From: Mesostigma viride
Taxonomy: Eukaryota; Streptophyta; Mesostigmatophyceae; Mesostigmatales; Mesostigmataceae
Assembly: GCA_009746045.1 (NCBI GenBank)
Contig: RPFO01000225.1
Location: 1,696,454-1,760,453 of the forward strand
Direction of reading: 5' to 3'
DNA length: 64,000 bases
Numbering within the stretch: position 1 is the first letter of the stretch; every line of letters starts with the position of its first letter. The notes beneath the pieces were generated by a model. It made no database searches. It was not told the DNA's origin and was given only the letters and a program-made list of their open reading frames with translations. The position numbers and the translations under genes are program-made. Below, in pieces: positions 10,757 to 21,700 of this stretch.

Positions 10757-12004
10757 CCAACTAGGGCTCCAAATGGCGTAGAACTTTGTAGAATGTCAAA
10801 ACAACTATTATTCATCACCACTGCAAAGTTACAGCATAATCTGATGTCAACTATTGTTTCTATGCAAGTGCAAGTGGTTTAGGTGGCCAGTTTTGGCCTT
10901 GGCTACACTAGACGTGACGGGCTCACCCCCGGGCAGCCTCCTGGTTTGTCTGTAATATGGAGGCAGATGGTGCGCAAGGATAGATGGCAAGTAGTGATGA
11001 AGGAGACCACCCCCAAGCCTGTGGGGGCTCCGCGTGTGACCAAGTATGGCATTCATAGCGATTCGGGCCGCGGTGCCCACACCCCTGTAACTAGGACCTA
11101 GATAGCTTATACCATCCATTCCATCCCATGTTCCCCTCCCACTGAGGACTTATGCTCACGTGACGCAGTCACGTGTCTATTAATTAATTAATTAATTTGG
11201 CCTTGGATCTGGAGTTAACTTAAGCAGGGAGTACCATGTAAACTTAACATTTTGACTCAACTACTCCACCACTAGCCAGACACATCCCGGGGAGTGGTGG
11301 GATCCAATCCTAGGTCAATCTGACAATAAACTTGCCATGGGCCATAATTTATGTAAAAAAAAGGCCATTTCAAGGTGTTGTGTTTTTCTAATGCTCATGA
11401 TTAGCATAGTACTCCGTGGAATGCCCATGCGCATGACACGCAAGTACGTACTTACTTATACTTAGGGTCCTGTTTAGTGGGCACTAAACAGGACTCAAAT
11501 AGTCACTCGGTCTCAGTGCACTTGAAACCTTATAACTTTCTCAAATCTTGTCCAAAAGACCTTGAACAAAAGCCAAACTTTCACATGCAGAACACTGGAT
11601 GCATAGCAACCTAATACAAGATGTAACAACAACAGTCACTTTTGTTGTTACCAAGTCGCGAGTCGTTCAGGATGATGGAATGGTGGATCCAACCCCATTC
11701 ACCCACATTTCAAAATATGAAGCCGTGTATGTTAAAATCACGGCCAGCTGGCAAACGTTCAAAGCGAGAACTAGACCTTGCCAATGTGATGCAGGCGCTT
11801 GTTATGGTTGCATGAACAAAACAATGGTTTATTTCTATTGGTCTGCTATTCTCGATTTCATGGAATTCCCCATGTGGGGTCGCTCCGCCCTGTCACTGGG
11901 TACGACAAGCACCGTCAAGCCCGGAATCAAGATCAAGGAAATATGGGTGACCACAGCTCTAGGTCAAAACAGGGGCCTGAATGGGCTTTCATTGACAGCC
12001 TTGA
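10757..12004. other. Intergenic region 3' of the methyltransferase gene
   Basis: No recognised gene. The ORFs at 10883-11101 and 11599-12012 (plus) have no recognisable domain. Visible features are a hairpin around ACGTGAC/GTCACGT near 11159-11175, an ATTA run near 11178-11196, and a dispersed repeat at 11386-11456. Confidence 0.5.
11386..11456 (+). repeat. Dispersed repeat, copy 1
   Basis: Matches 15150-15216 closely: both contain ATTAGCATAGTACTCCGTGG and then a CATGACACGCAAGTAC block in the same order, with a few substitutions. The second copy is in an intron of the neighbouring gene. Confidence 0.75.
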
Positions 12005-15000
12005 TCATCTAGTTTCTCTGCGTTGAAGCACTGCGATGCTCTCCACATGGGGTGTATGGGGAAACATGTCAACCGGTTGAATGCTAACCAGCTCATAAGG
12101 CCCCACCCGATCACCCACAGAGCCCTCCTCATCACCCTGTACGTACAAACCCAATTCAAAAGCATAGCACACAGGCAAGTTGAGGTTGATCAGCCTTGAA
12201 GTAGACCAAGGAATACGAAATTCACACATGCCAGGTAAAGCCACTGTTTAGGGCTTTTGCTATCACGTTTTATCGGCCAATTACTCATCGGCCTGACATC
12301 CTGCGTTCTCTAAAAGGTTGCCTAAGGTGCCAAAGGCCATGAAACTGTGACATGTTCAACCACAGCAGGCCCCACCACAACCCTCAGGCTGCGGTGGCTG
12401 TGGCAGCCACGCCAATGTCGCATATTCTGGGCGTATACCTCGACTTGTTGCCTGGACACCAAGGACAAATGGGATGCCTAACAGACGTTCTACAAGTAAA
12501 TATACCAGTACTTCTATCATGGTGCTTGAGCGCATGTGTAACCACACCGTGCATACATCAACCGGGCGACCTACACTGCATAGATCGTGCACAAGCTCAT
12601 TGGCTAACCATGGCGTGGCAGGGACATGGCACATCGCACATGTGAGGGTAAACGTGCGTGTGTGGGTGCAGGGCGTACCTCGGGACCGTGGCAGAGGATG
12701 TCCAGGTCACGCGCCTGCGTGGCCGGGTTGCACGAGACGTACACGATGCGGGGGCAGCCGCTGGTGGCCAGGAAGGAGAGAAGCTTCTTGCCCATGCCGG
12801 GGCGGTTTGGGTCTGCTTGGCAAGTGGACAGGTGGCAGGAGCCAATTGGGCGCAGGGACACAGCAGGTGCTCGCATGCATCCCATGGGAGTAGGAACGGT
12901 CATGTGAGGACATGGAGCACAAGTCCACGTAGCTGCTGCTGCTGGGCCGTTCCTACCCCTTGAACCCACAAGCAGAGTCGGCTAGCATGGTAACAAGTAG
13001 ATAAAAAAGGGAACGAAAAAATACTCTGCATCCCTGGAGCCCTTGCAAGCACCGCCGTCATCTAGCCAGCACGGCCATTACACAGTAAAACAGCGCACAG
13101 CTAGCAGGTGGCTGCAAGTATAGCTGCCTGATTGAGCGCGCTGAGGTGGTCCCGGAATACCTGTCATCGCTTGAAGCCAATGGCAATACCCTACCTGACA
13201 TGCCTGCAGTGCGCCTCTGGCCCATGCGTTCAACCTCACATGCCTGCAGTGTGCCTCCTGGCCCATGTGTTCAACCTCACATGCCCACAGTGCGCCTCCT
13301 GGCCCATGCGCTCGTCCTCACATGCCTGCAGTGTGCCTCCTGGCCCATGTGTTCAACCTCACATGCCCACAGTGCGCCTCCTGGCCCATGCGTTCGTCCT
13401 CACATGCCTGCAGTGCGCCCTCTGGCCCATGCGTTCGTCCTCACATGCCTGCAGTGTGCCTCCTGGCCCATGTGTTCAACCTCACATGCCCACAGTGCGC
13501 CTCCTGGCCCATGCGTTCGTCCTCACATGCCTGCAGTGCGCCCTCTGGCCCATGCGTTCGTCCTCACATGCCCACAGTGCGCTTTCTGCCCAATGCGTTC
13601 GTCCTCACATGCCTGCAGTGCGCCCTCTGGCCCATGCGTTCATCCTCACATGCCTGCAGTGCGCCTCCAGGCCCATGCGTTCATCCTCACATGCCTGCAG
13701 TGCGCCTCCAGGCCCATGTGTCCAACCATCCCAGGCGCGGCTACCCGGCGGCATCGGTACCCACCTGTGCAGATGACGTCGGGTCGCGGCACGTCGCGCC
13801 CGATCTCCTGCGCGACCTTCATGAGGTCGGCCACGCGGAACTCAGCGTTGGAGATGCCGTTGCGCGCGGCGTTGCTTCTTGCATCCGCCACCGCTGCCTC
13901 CACGATCTCGTACCCGACCAGCCGGCGCAGCTTGCGGGCCATGGAGAGGCCGATGGTGCCCGTTCCGCAGAACAGGTCGAGGAGCACCTCGCTGCCGTCA
14001 CTGCGCAGGCCGCACGCCTCCTCCACCAGTGCGTAGAGTACCTCCGCCTGCGCAGGTCCGGGAATTGCATGCATGCAGGCGTGACATGGGTTGGATTTGC
14101 TGGAACAACCACCTGCCGAGGCTGGCACGGTGGCCTGCAGACGTTGACCAAACATGGGCCCTGGCTACCCTGCGTCGGCAACAACAAGGCTGAACATGCC
14201 ATGCTGCGTGCTGTCAAGAAGGCTGCCAAGATGGAGAGGTTTCTTGACTGATAGCAGCGACAGCAAGGACCCCTGCAACACAGTGGCATTCTCCCCCATG
14301 GCAGCACGACACAATGGGCATGATCCGCCATTGGCTGCCCTGCGGCCATGTTCACCTGCAGTGGGATTATGCGGGCTCTGAGCCACGCACTATGACAACA
14401 AAATTGCTATCTCAGACAGTCAATTTAAGCCATAAAACATGCTTGACAGACCGGATCGAGCCAAACCAGGCCGCGTCACGGCGTGCCGCCTCCTTACCTG
14501 CCCTGTGTTGGTCTGGAAGAAGGAGTTAGCTGATATCTCAAACCGCAGGCCGCGCAGCTGCTCGGTGATGTAGGGCCGGCCGTGCAGCACGTACTGCCGC
14601 TCGCCCAGCGTGCTGCCCCCCTTGGTGGACGTCACGTTGACCACCACGCTAGCGATACAGTCCCCCAGATGCTGCACCAGCAGGGAGGACAGGGGGGCCA
14701 GCCGGTGCGGCGCATCCTCGGTGTCGGACGTGACAAAGTTGATCATGAACTCGGGCGCGCCGGTGTCCGCGTTGCTGCGGCAAGGGGAAAGGGGGGGTGA
14801 GGGGGGTTGCACACGGCACATGAAAGTAGCACATGCGCAAACGTGGGAGCGTGCAACTGTGCCCATCGCCAAGAACTCCTGCACATGTTGCTTGTGGCTT
14901 TACCGTCCCCCGCTACGCTAGCCGTGCCATCAGGGAAGAGCAGGGGAAGGACAAGCCTGTCCTGAGGCCCGTGGCACGAAGGGTGCCGCCACGCCGCCGT

Positions 15001-18000
15001 GTCGCCACCAGGAGGCGAGGCCAAGGCCCCTGAACCATCACCCCTGCCAGCCGTGGCTGCCAGCGTCCAGTTTGCCTATTCTGCTTGACTACCGCCAAAA
15101 ATCACTTTACTCTGATGCAGACAATATTTGCAACTTTTGTGTAGTTATTTTTCTAATGAGATTAGCATAGTACTCCGTGGCATGCCCATGTGCATGACAC
15201 GCAAGTACTCACTTACTGTGCACGAGCGCTCTATTGGACTGCCATCCTAGGCGAGCCGCTAGCCCCTGGCACACGTCCCTGGATCCGCGTGTTTGAGAAC
15301 ACGCTCATACGGACATGTAGCCTGGCAGCCACCATAGACAACGCCTGGGTGACCAGCACGGATCACCAGGAAGGAGGCCCTGGTGGCCTTTGCCTGCCTC
15401 ACGCTCTCCCTAGGGTTGGGTCGGTTACCGGGGAGTAACCGAGGGGTCGGTTACTGGAACCGTTTATCGGTAGTACCGATACCGGGAACGAACGGCCTCC
15501 CTGGTAACCGGTGCCGGTAACGAAGGCTAACCAAGATAACCGAGGTACGCGATTACCTCTCGGTTACCGTTACTTTGGCGGTGCGCCAAGTGCCAACAGC
15601 CAGCCCAGCAAAGATTTCGTCAGTCTTTCAGACAGCAATATGGTAACGGGTTCCGGTAACCGATGGCAATGGGTACTGGTAACCGATGGTAACGAGTACT
15701 AGTGGCACTGGACTTAGCCTTCAGTTTATGCCATTGGGTACCGGTACCGGTAACCGACGGTAACTGGTAACGGTACCGATTGCCTCTCCCGGTAACCGAT
15801 ACCGGTACCGGTAGTCGAGCGAAAGTACCGGTTCCGGTACCGATGGGCTAGAACCGGTAACCGACCCGACCCTAGCTCTCCCACACAGCCACACACACAT
15901 GCACATATCACTCGCACCATGCATGCTACCTGCCCTTGCGCACCATGTGCCCCCTCACCTGCCTTTGCGGACTAAATGCCCCCACTAATGGACCGTGCCT
16001 GTTATCTGCCTTTGCGGACTATATGCGCCCACTCATGGACCGCGCCATTTACCTGCCCTTGCGGACCATTAGGCTGCGCAGGAACCCCTTGTGCGCGACG
16101 TTGTCGTATGCCGGCAGCTCCTCCTGATGGCTTCTGGCGTACGCATCCACCAGCGCCAACACACGGTCCGCCACCTCGTGCTGCAGGTGGCAGCTGCTGA
16201 TGGGCAGCACTTTGTCAAAGCGGCCGGGAGCGTGCAGGCCCAGCGCGTACCCGGCCACCTCGGGGGGGCGAGGGGCATCGCGGTTCTTGGCGGGGGCCTC
16301 GGCCGTCCACACGCGCGTGGAGAAGGAGAACTCCATCTGGAGGGAGCACACCCCCGTCCACACGGGGGGCATGGCATGAAAGCAGGCAACCCAGGTGGGC
16401 GTGCGCGGTACACAAGTCGCACCTCACTCATTAGCGTAGCCGTGCCCATCAAAACACCAAACCAGAAGTGACCATATGGTATTGTGGGATAATTCCTGCT
16501 GATGTGCCAGAGCCATTACCAGACAAGAAAAGAATTGTACTTACAACATTTAGGAAAACAATGGTTACAATTATAATGTGAAAGAAAGATTAGACTAATA
16601 ATGAAAACACAACAAACAGAGTGAAAAATTACAACAGTGATGACAGCGATTACATTAGTCGCGACCCTGAGTCCCTGACATCTATGAGAAAACATAGCAG
16701 TAGCAGATTCCTTCCCCACCTCCCCAGTGCATGCCCCCCCTGCTCCCTCCCATGTCTTTAATACCTTTTATCTGGTGCATGGCGCACCACAAATATCTGG
16801 CCAGCACACTGACAGTGTGAGGCAGGCCTCCTGCTGCCACACGTTTAATACATGAGTGTTGGATTTGGCGGCCCTCGTACGGTGACCGCTCACCTTGTTG
16901 CGGTAGCGGTACGGCTGTGCGCAGGGCACGATGGGCTTCATGAGCGACGCCACGTCGGGGAACTTGCCCAGCCGGCCAATCAGCTCGCGCACCTGCGACT
17001 CCTTGGCCGCCAGCTGCGACTCGTACGCTAGGTTCTGAAGCTTGCAGCCGCCACAGGAGGTGAAGTGGGGGCACGGTGGCTCCACCTTGTTCGCGTGCGG
17101 CTCGAGTGTGGCTATTTTTACCGCCTGCGGCCATGGTGGACAAGCCATGCATCCATGCAACACGCAGGGTGGACCAGAAGCAGGCGCAGATCATTTGAGG
17201 TCATGGTCCAGAACGCCCAGGTCAACTGCATTTTGGTTTGGAGGAATTCTGATACACATGGGAAGGTAGATCTTGTCTTTATCCACACTTGAGCAGTGAG
17301 ATAATGCCTGAAGCAAAGGAAAACATGATGGAAACGGAGACAAAGCTTTTTAGGTTTACGAATCAGGAAACGAGATATTGGTATTACGCCACCACGCGCA
17401 CCCTTAAGGACCCTAAACAGCACCCATTCCTCACCTCGGCATGGGAGGACTGGCGCTTGGTAATGCGGGCAATTAAGCGCTCGCCAGGAAGCGCCCCCTC
17501 ACAGAGGACCACGTAGTTGCCAACCTTGCAAACGCCCTGCAAAATAGCACATAAAGGCAGCTTGCATGAGCAGCAGTAATAGAAACAATAGTGATAATAG
17601 AAACGCACGGACGATGTTCACACAAGTTACAATAATTTAAAACCACGAGCAAAGAACAATTACTATGTTCAAGTGTCGCACCATGCCCTTGAAGGCGAGG
17701 CTTAGGCACACGAGCTCGACCTGCGCTCCCTTTTTCGGGCGCGGGGGAGAATTTGTACTCGTTTCCTCCCCTGTTTCTGCCAATATGGTCTCCACCGTCT
17801 CCACTCCCAGCTCATCATAGGATAGGGACGCTGTAGGGGGTTTAACAGACTGAGACTTGCCGACCGTGTGCAGCAACTGTACTCTCTCGCTAAACGGAGG
17901 TCGAATTATCCCACGGCGGCTGGTGAATGCCGACATAAAGACATGTTTCCGAGGAAATTCCGTCGTGAGCCTTTGAATACAATGCGTCAAAGGCAGAGAC

Positions 18001-18059
18001 GACGCAACCCTGATTGATCCTATAGCTCGAGGCGAAATTATTGAAGCAAGGCAGATCAT
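12005..18059 (-). CDS. TrmA/RlmD-family RNA (uracil-C5)-methyltransferase
   Basis: Transfers a methyl group from S-adenosylmethionine to C5 of a uridine in tRNA or rRNA. Eight exons with GT-AG introns and consistent phases: 18059-17682, 17536-17435, 17124-16894, 16336-16053, 14774-14498, 14047-13765, 12812-12679, 12136-12005; about 606 residues. Order: an S/R-rich N-terminus that could be an organelle-targeting peptide; a TRAM-like domain (about 113-160, with GALPGER); an iron-sulfur type cluster C178-x5-C184-GG-C187; YRNK at 234; SAM motif LLDLFCGTGTIGL (446-458); DPNRPG (519-524) where the family usually has DPPRxG; catalytic Cys546 in VSCNPAT; QPVDMFPHTPHVE near the end. The cluster and TRAM domain point to the RlmD/RlmCD-like branch. 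The substrate is unknown. A later Met (near 17936) is an alternative start. Introns 4 and 6 carry tandem repeats. It is divergent from SMC2. Confidence 0.93.
13197..13731. repeat. 41-bp tandem array in intron 6 of the methyltransferase gene
   Basis: About 13 units of 41 bp. Units alternate in type (CCTGCAGTG or CCCACAGTG start; GTTCAACCT or GTTCGTCCT end) and 13319-13441 is nearly repeated at 13442-13564, a 123-bp higher-order period of three units. The array begins about 30 bp after the exon 6 donor. In the gene's sense strand each unit carries CTGCAG and GTGAGG, acceptor- and donor-like. The long plus-strand ORFs here are artefacts of the repeat. Confidence 0.9.
15150..15216 (+). repeat. 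Dispersed repeat, copy 2
   Basis: Second copy of the repeat at 11386-11456, same orientation, inside intron 4 of the methyltransferase gene. No coding potential or terminal inverted repeats seen. Confidence 0.75.
15417..15868. repeat. GGTAACCG/GGTACCGG degenerate repeat
   Basis: Dense run of self-complementary words (GGTAACCG, GGTACCGGTACCGG, CGGTTACC) over about 450 bp in intron 4, reading similarly on both strands. Outer parts mirror each other (GGGTCGGTTACC near 15418; GGTAACCGACCC near 15856), so the block may be one large, degraded inverted repeat. Confidence 0.8.
15928..16053 (-). repeat. Tandem copies of an exon end plus its 5' splice site
   Basis: On the gene's sense strand, exon 4 ends TCCGCAAGGGCAG before GTAAAT (junction 16053/16052). 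The same TCCGCAAAGGCAG-type end recurs in the intron at 16006 (donor broken to AT), 15959 (donor GTGAGG) and 15930 (donor GTAGCA; exon word GCGCAAGGGCAG). Spacings are 47, 47 and 29 bp, so exon end and donor were copied together. Two decoys keep a usable GT. Confidence 0.8.
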
Positions 18060-18722
18060 TGTTGCGATGTGTTTCTATGAAGCAGTAGTCGGTTAACAAC
18101 GACTAGAATAAATTCGCCGACGTGCGCGACGCATCCAGTCCAAATGCAACCTTCGTCAAAAGAGGCTAAAACCCAAAGGAATTCAAAACAGTAATTTGAG
18201 AACACGTGATTATACAGTTTGCATTTTGAAATCGTTACTTGTATGTTGGAATTGCCGGTCGCAACATTCTACTAATAATAATTGATCATGATACCCGTCC
18301 GACCCGCAATGACGGCCATCGCATTTTTTCGTAATTATTGCCCGATCGTCCTCGACAGACGATTGATCGATAAGACTACGGCGCAAGCCAAAAAAAAGTG
18401 GAAAGGGTGCTACTGCTGTCATCCTAAGGCGCGGCGCTGGGTCATGTAGGCAAAAATATTTGAAAGGGGTCTGGCGCCAGAAGCGAGCAACGGGCTGTTA
18501 CCACAAGAAAATAAAATCATAAAACGCATAATGAGAGAACAAGACCATGGCCGCTCATTGCACCAACAATTTGAAGGCGGGTACCCAATAGCGAGCAGGA
18601 ATAAGGGATAAAGTCGCCACCTCGGTTGCCTGCAGTGGGACTAGCGCTTCGTCTTAGAACGTAGGAACTTCGTCATCGGACGGTGACTGGCATGAAGGTG
18701 TAAAGGCGTTCATCACCCCAGA
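18060..18722. promoter_or_regulatory. Divergent promoter region between methyltransferase gene and SMC2
   Basis: 663 bp between two start codons pointing apart, so both promoters and 5' UTRs should lie here. It is AT-richer than the exons. I see no clear TATA box or named binding site. A shared bidirectional promoter is inferred from the layout only. Confidence 0.5.
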
Positions 18723-21700
18723 ATGTATATCGAGGAGATTAGCATTGAAGGATTCAAATCATATGCGCAGCGAACCGTCGTTTCCAACTTTGATCCTTTG
18801 TTCAACGCCATTACCGGACTAAATGGGTCGGGAAAATCGAACATTCTCGACGCCATATGCTTCGTTTTGGGAATCACGAACCTATCTCAGGTGGGCCTCG
18901 CAACACACCCATAGCGGGGATTTCGAGGCATATATTCATGTCGCATGAGCGGATTTCGTTGTGACTTTGGCTGACAATTTATCGCCGTTTCGCTGATTGT
19001 CTTATCACCAACAGGTTCGTGCCAGCAATCTGCAAGAGCTGGTTTACAAACAAGGTCAGGCCGGTATTAACAAGGCGACTGTGTCTATCGTTTTCAACAA
19101 CAGCGACCGAGCAACAAGCCCGGTTGGATACGAGCATTGCGAGCAGATCACTGTCACCCGCCAGGTACGACCAGGTTGCTAGTATACTGGTTGACGTCGC
19201 CTTGAACGTGGGTTGCGTGTAGCTGGCTCCCACTCACAGGTCTCTTCTCGCGTTGCTTGCCCACCCGCTCTGCTCGCAGATCGTCATTGGAGGCCGGAAT
19301 AAATACCTAATTAACGGTCACGTAGCCCAGCCCAGTCGCGTTCAAAACCTGTTTCATTCTGTCCAGCTGAATGTCAACAATCCTCACTTCCTCATCATGC
19401 AAGGGCGGATCACCAAGGTGCTGAACATGAAACCGCTGGAGACGCTGTCCATGCTTGAGGAGGCGGCCGGAACGCGGATGTACGAGATGAAGAAGGAAGG
19501 CGCGATCAAGACGATGGAAAAGAAGCAGGCGAAGCTGGACGAGATCAACCAGGTAAATATTTGCAATATGATTGATGGCCACAAATACCTGATTGTGTCA
19601 TGTCCGCACGTGATGGCCCTTGGTTACAATGTTGTCAGTCTTATTCAGATGGGAGACGTGGGAAACGACCAAAGCTGAACCGAATTTGCTGTGCCAACAA
19701 CAAACCTGCACGCCTCATCTGCCCTCGTCGTTCTACCCGTGCCTGCGCTGGCACTTGCCCCCCTGCCCTGCGCGTGCTCCAGCTGCTGGACGTGGATATC
19801 TTGCCTGCGATGGAGAGCCTGCGCAAGGAGCGTGGCGAGTTCCTGCAGTGGCAGGCCAACCAGAAGGACGTGGAGTCGCTCAAGCGCTTCTGCCTTGCGT
19901 ACGAGTTCATGATGGCGGAGACGGTACGCCCTGCCTGCGTCAATATTCAGTAATGGGCTTTGTGACACGATCCATGGATGGCAGGACAGGTGCGCTATTG
20001 CTTTGTGACGCCGTGTGCCATGATGGCAGAAATGCTACGTAGTCACGTCCTATGCAAGCATATGCACGTGCAGAGGCCACCCAGGGCTGGGATACGCCCG
20101 ACGTGCGCGTGTGCGACCTATGCTAGCACGTGTCACCTGCTGCCAACCCAGTACCAACGCGGCACTAACCTGGCACCACTAGCTCCAGACAGCGTGACAG
20201 ACTGAAGCCACCATGGATGAGATGGCCGTACCAGTATACATATGTGCACGTCCGGCCTGGTTCATCGACGGGATGCCAGTGAACTGCCTAGTTCCTGCTG
20301 CCATGCATGCCCTGCTCTGTCCCTTACCTGTTAACCCACCAGGGCAGCGCTGTCTTGCTATGTGCTGCCATGCTGGCACATCTTCCATTATCATTGTTAG
20401 CTGTCCTAATGCACCCCGGCTGCTGCCTGGACTGCTTCCATGGTTTGAACTGCTGCACCACCCCACGCACCTCTCTCTGGTCCCCAGATCCAGGGCCAGT
20501 CGGAGGAGCAGACTGCCAAGTTGCAGGAGCAGCTGCGCGTGATGGATGCCGAGGTGGCGGCCGCGGAGGGCGAGCGGCAGCAGCTGGAGGAGAGTGCCGC
20601 GCGGCTGGTGGCGGAGAAGGAGAGTGCGGTGGGGCCCGAGGCGCGCGGGCTGGGCGTCAAGGTGGACGAGCTGTCCAAGGTGCTGGTCAAGGAGACAAGC
20701 GTGTTGAGGAACTGCAAGGATTCGCTGGCGTCCGACACGCGCGCGCTGGTCAAGGTACGTGCGCGTAGCTACAAGCCGCAAGGGGATGCGCACCGGCAAA
20801 CAGAGAAGTGCAGGGATGCAAGAGGCTTTAAGTATTTATGTTCCCGCATGCCATCCGTAGCAGCCTCGCTTGCAGGTGGCACAGGATGCCACGTGCCTAC
20901 GGTTCCATGGTCCATTTTTTTCTGCCTGGCGTTCCCCTTCAGCAGCTCCTCCAGCTCTCCCAGACTCCCAGTACAACATTATCAGCAGCTCCCAGCCCCC
21001 CCCCCGATGATGCCCACAGGCCCTCTGCACGTCAAGATGGCCCCTAACATCTGCGGGGCCTGTCACCGCCCCTCACGCACCTCCCCTGCGCTTGCGCGTG
21101 CATCCTCCCACAACGCTTGCTCCTACCCCCCACATCTGCCCCCAGCTGAAGGACAGCGGCAAGGAGCTGGACGCAAGCCTGCAAAAGAAAAGGGCGGAGC
21201 TGGCCAATGCGGAGCAGGGCATGGGCAGTGGCCGCGCACGTGTGGAGCAGCTGGAGAAGGAGCTGGTCAAGTGCGAACGAGACAATGAGGTGAGGCAACA
21301 TGGCACTGGAGGCCGCATGCACACACGCACATGGGGGGAGCACTGGAGGAAGAGTGGGCGGTTCATGGCATGCACTGGGTGGCGCTCACTGCCATTAGTG
21401 GTGTGAACTGCTGCACCAGGGTGAGCAAGCGCATTCCAAGTTTAGGGATGCCACCTGTGCACGGATATCCACCCCAGCTCCCCTTGGGACGTGGTTGTCA
21501 GGATGCGGCAGGTGTATGCGACTGCCGGTGTTTGCTACGGCAAGAGGGCCCATGGACAGGTGGCGCACACAGGCTGCACGGTAAGAGTGGCGGCCGCGGT
21601 GGATGCCCATGTACCTGTCATGGCTTCTACGGGGGTCACTCAACGGTTCTAAGAGTGGTTGTGCGCTCCATGCCAGGCACATGCTCACCGTGGCGGCGAG

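Noticed and set aside
11599-12012. Plus-strand ORF of 137 codons
   Set aside because: No family recognised. It ends antisense to the last methyltransferase exon and has no supporting context, so it is mentioned only as part of the intergenic region.
13132-14251. Plus-strand ORFs of 214, 296 and 328 codons
   Set aside because: They translate the 41-bp array and then the antisense of methyltransferase exon 6. The minus-strand exon has clear motifs and splice sites.
20179-20799. Minus-strand ORF of 206 codons across SMC2 exon 5
   Set aside because: It is the antisense of a GC-rich coiled-coil exon, where long shadow ORFs are expected.
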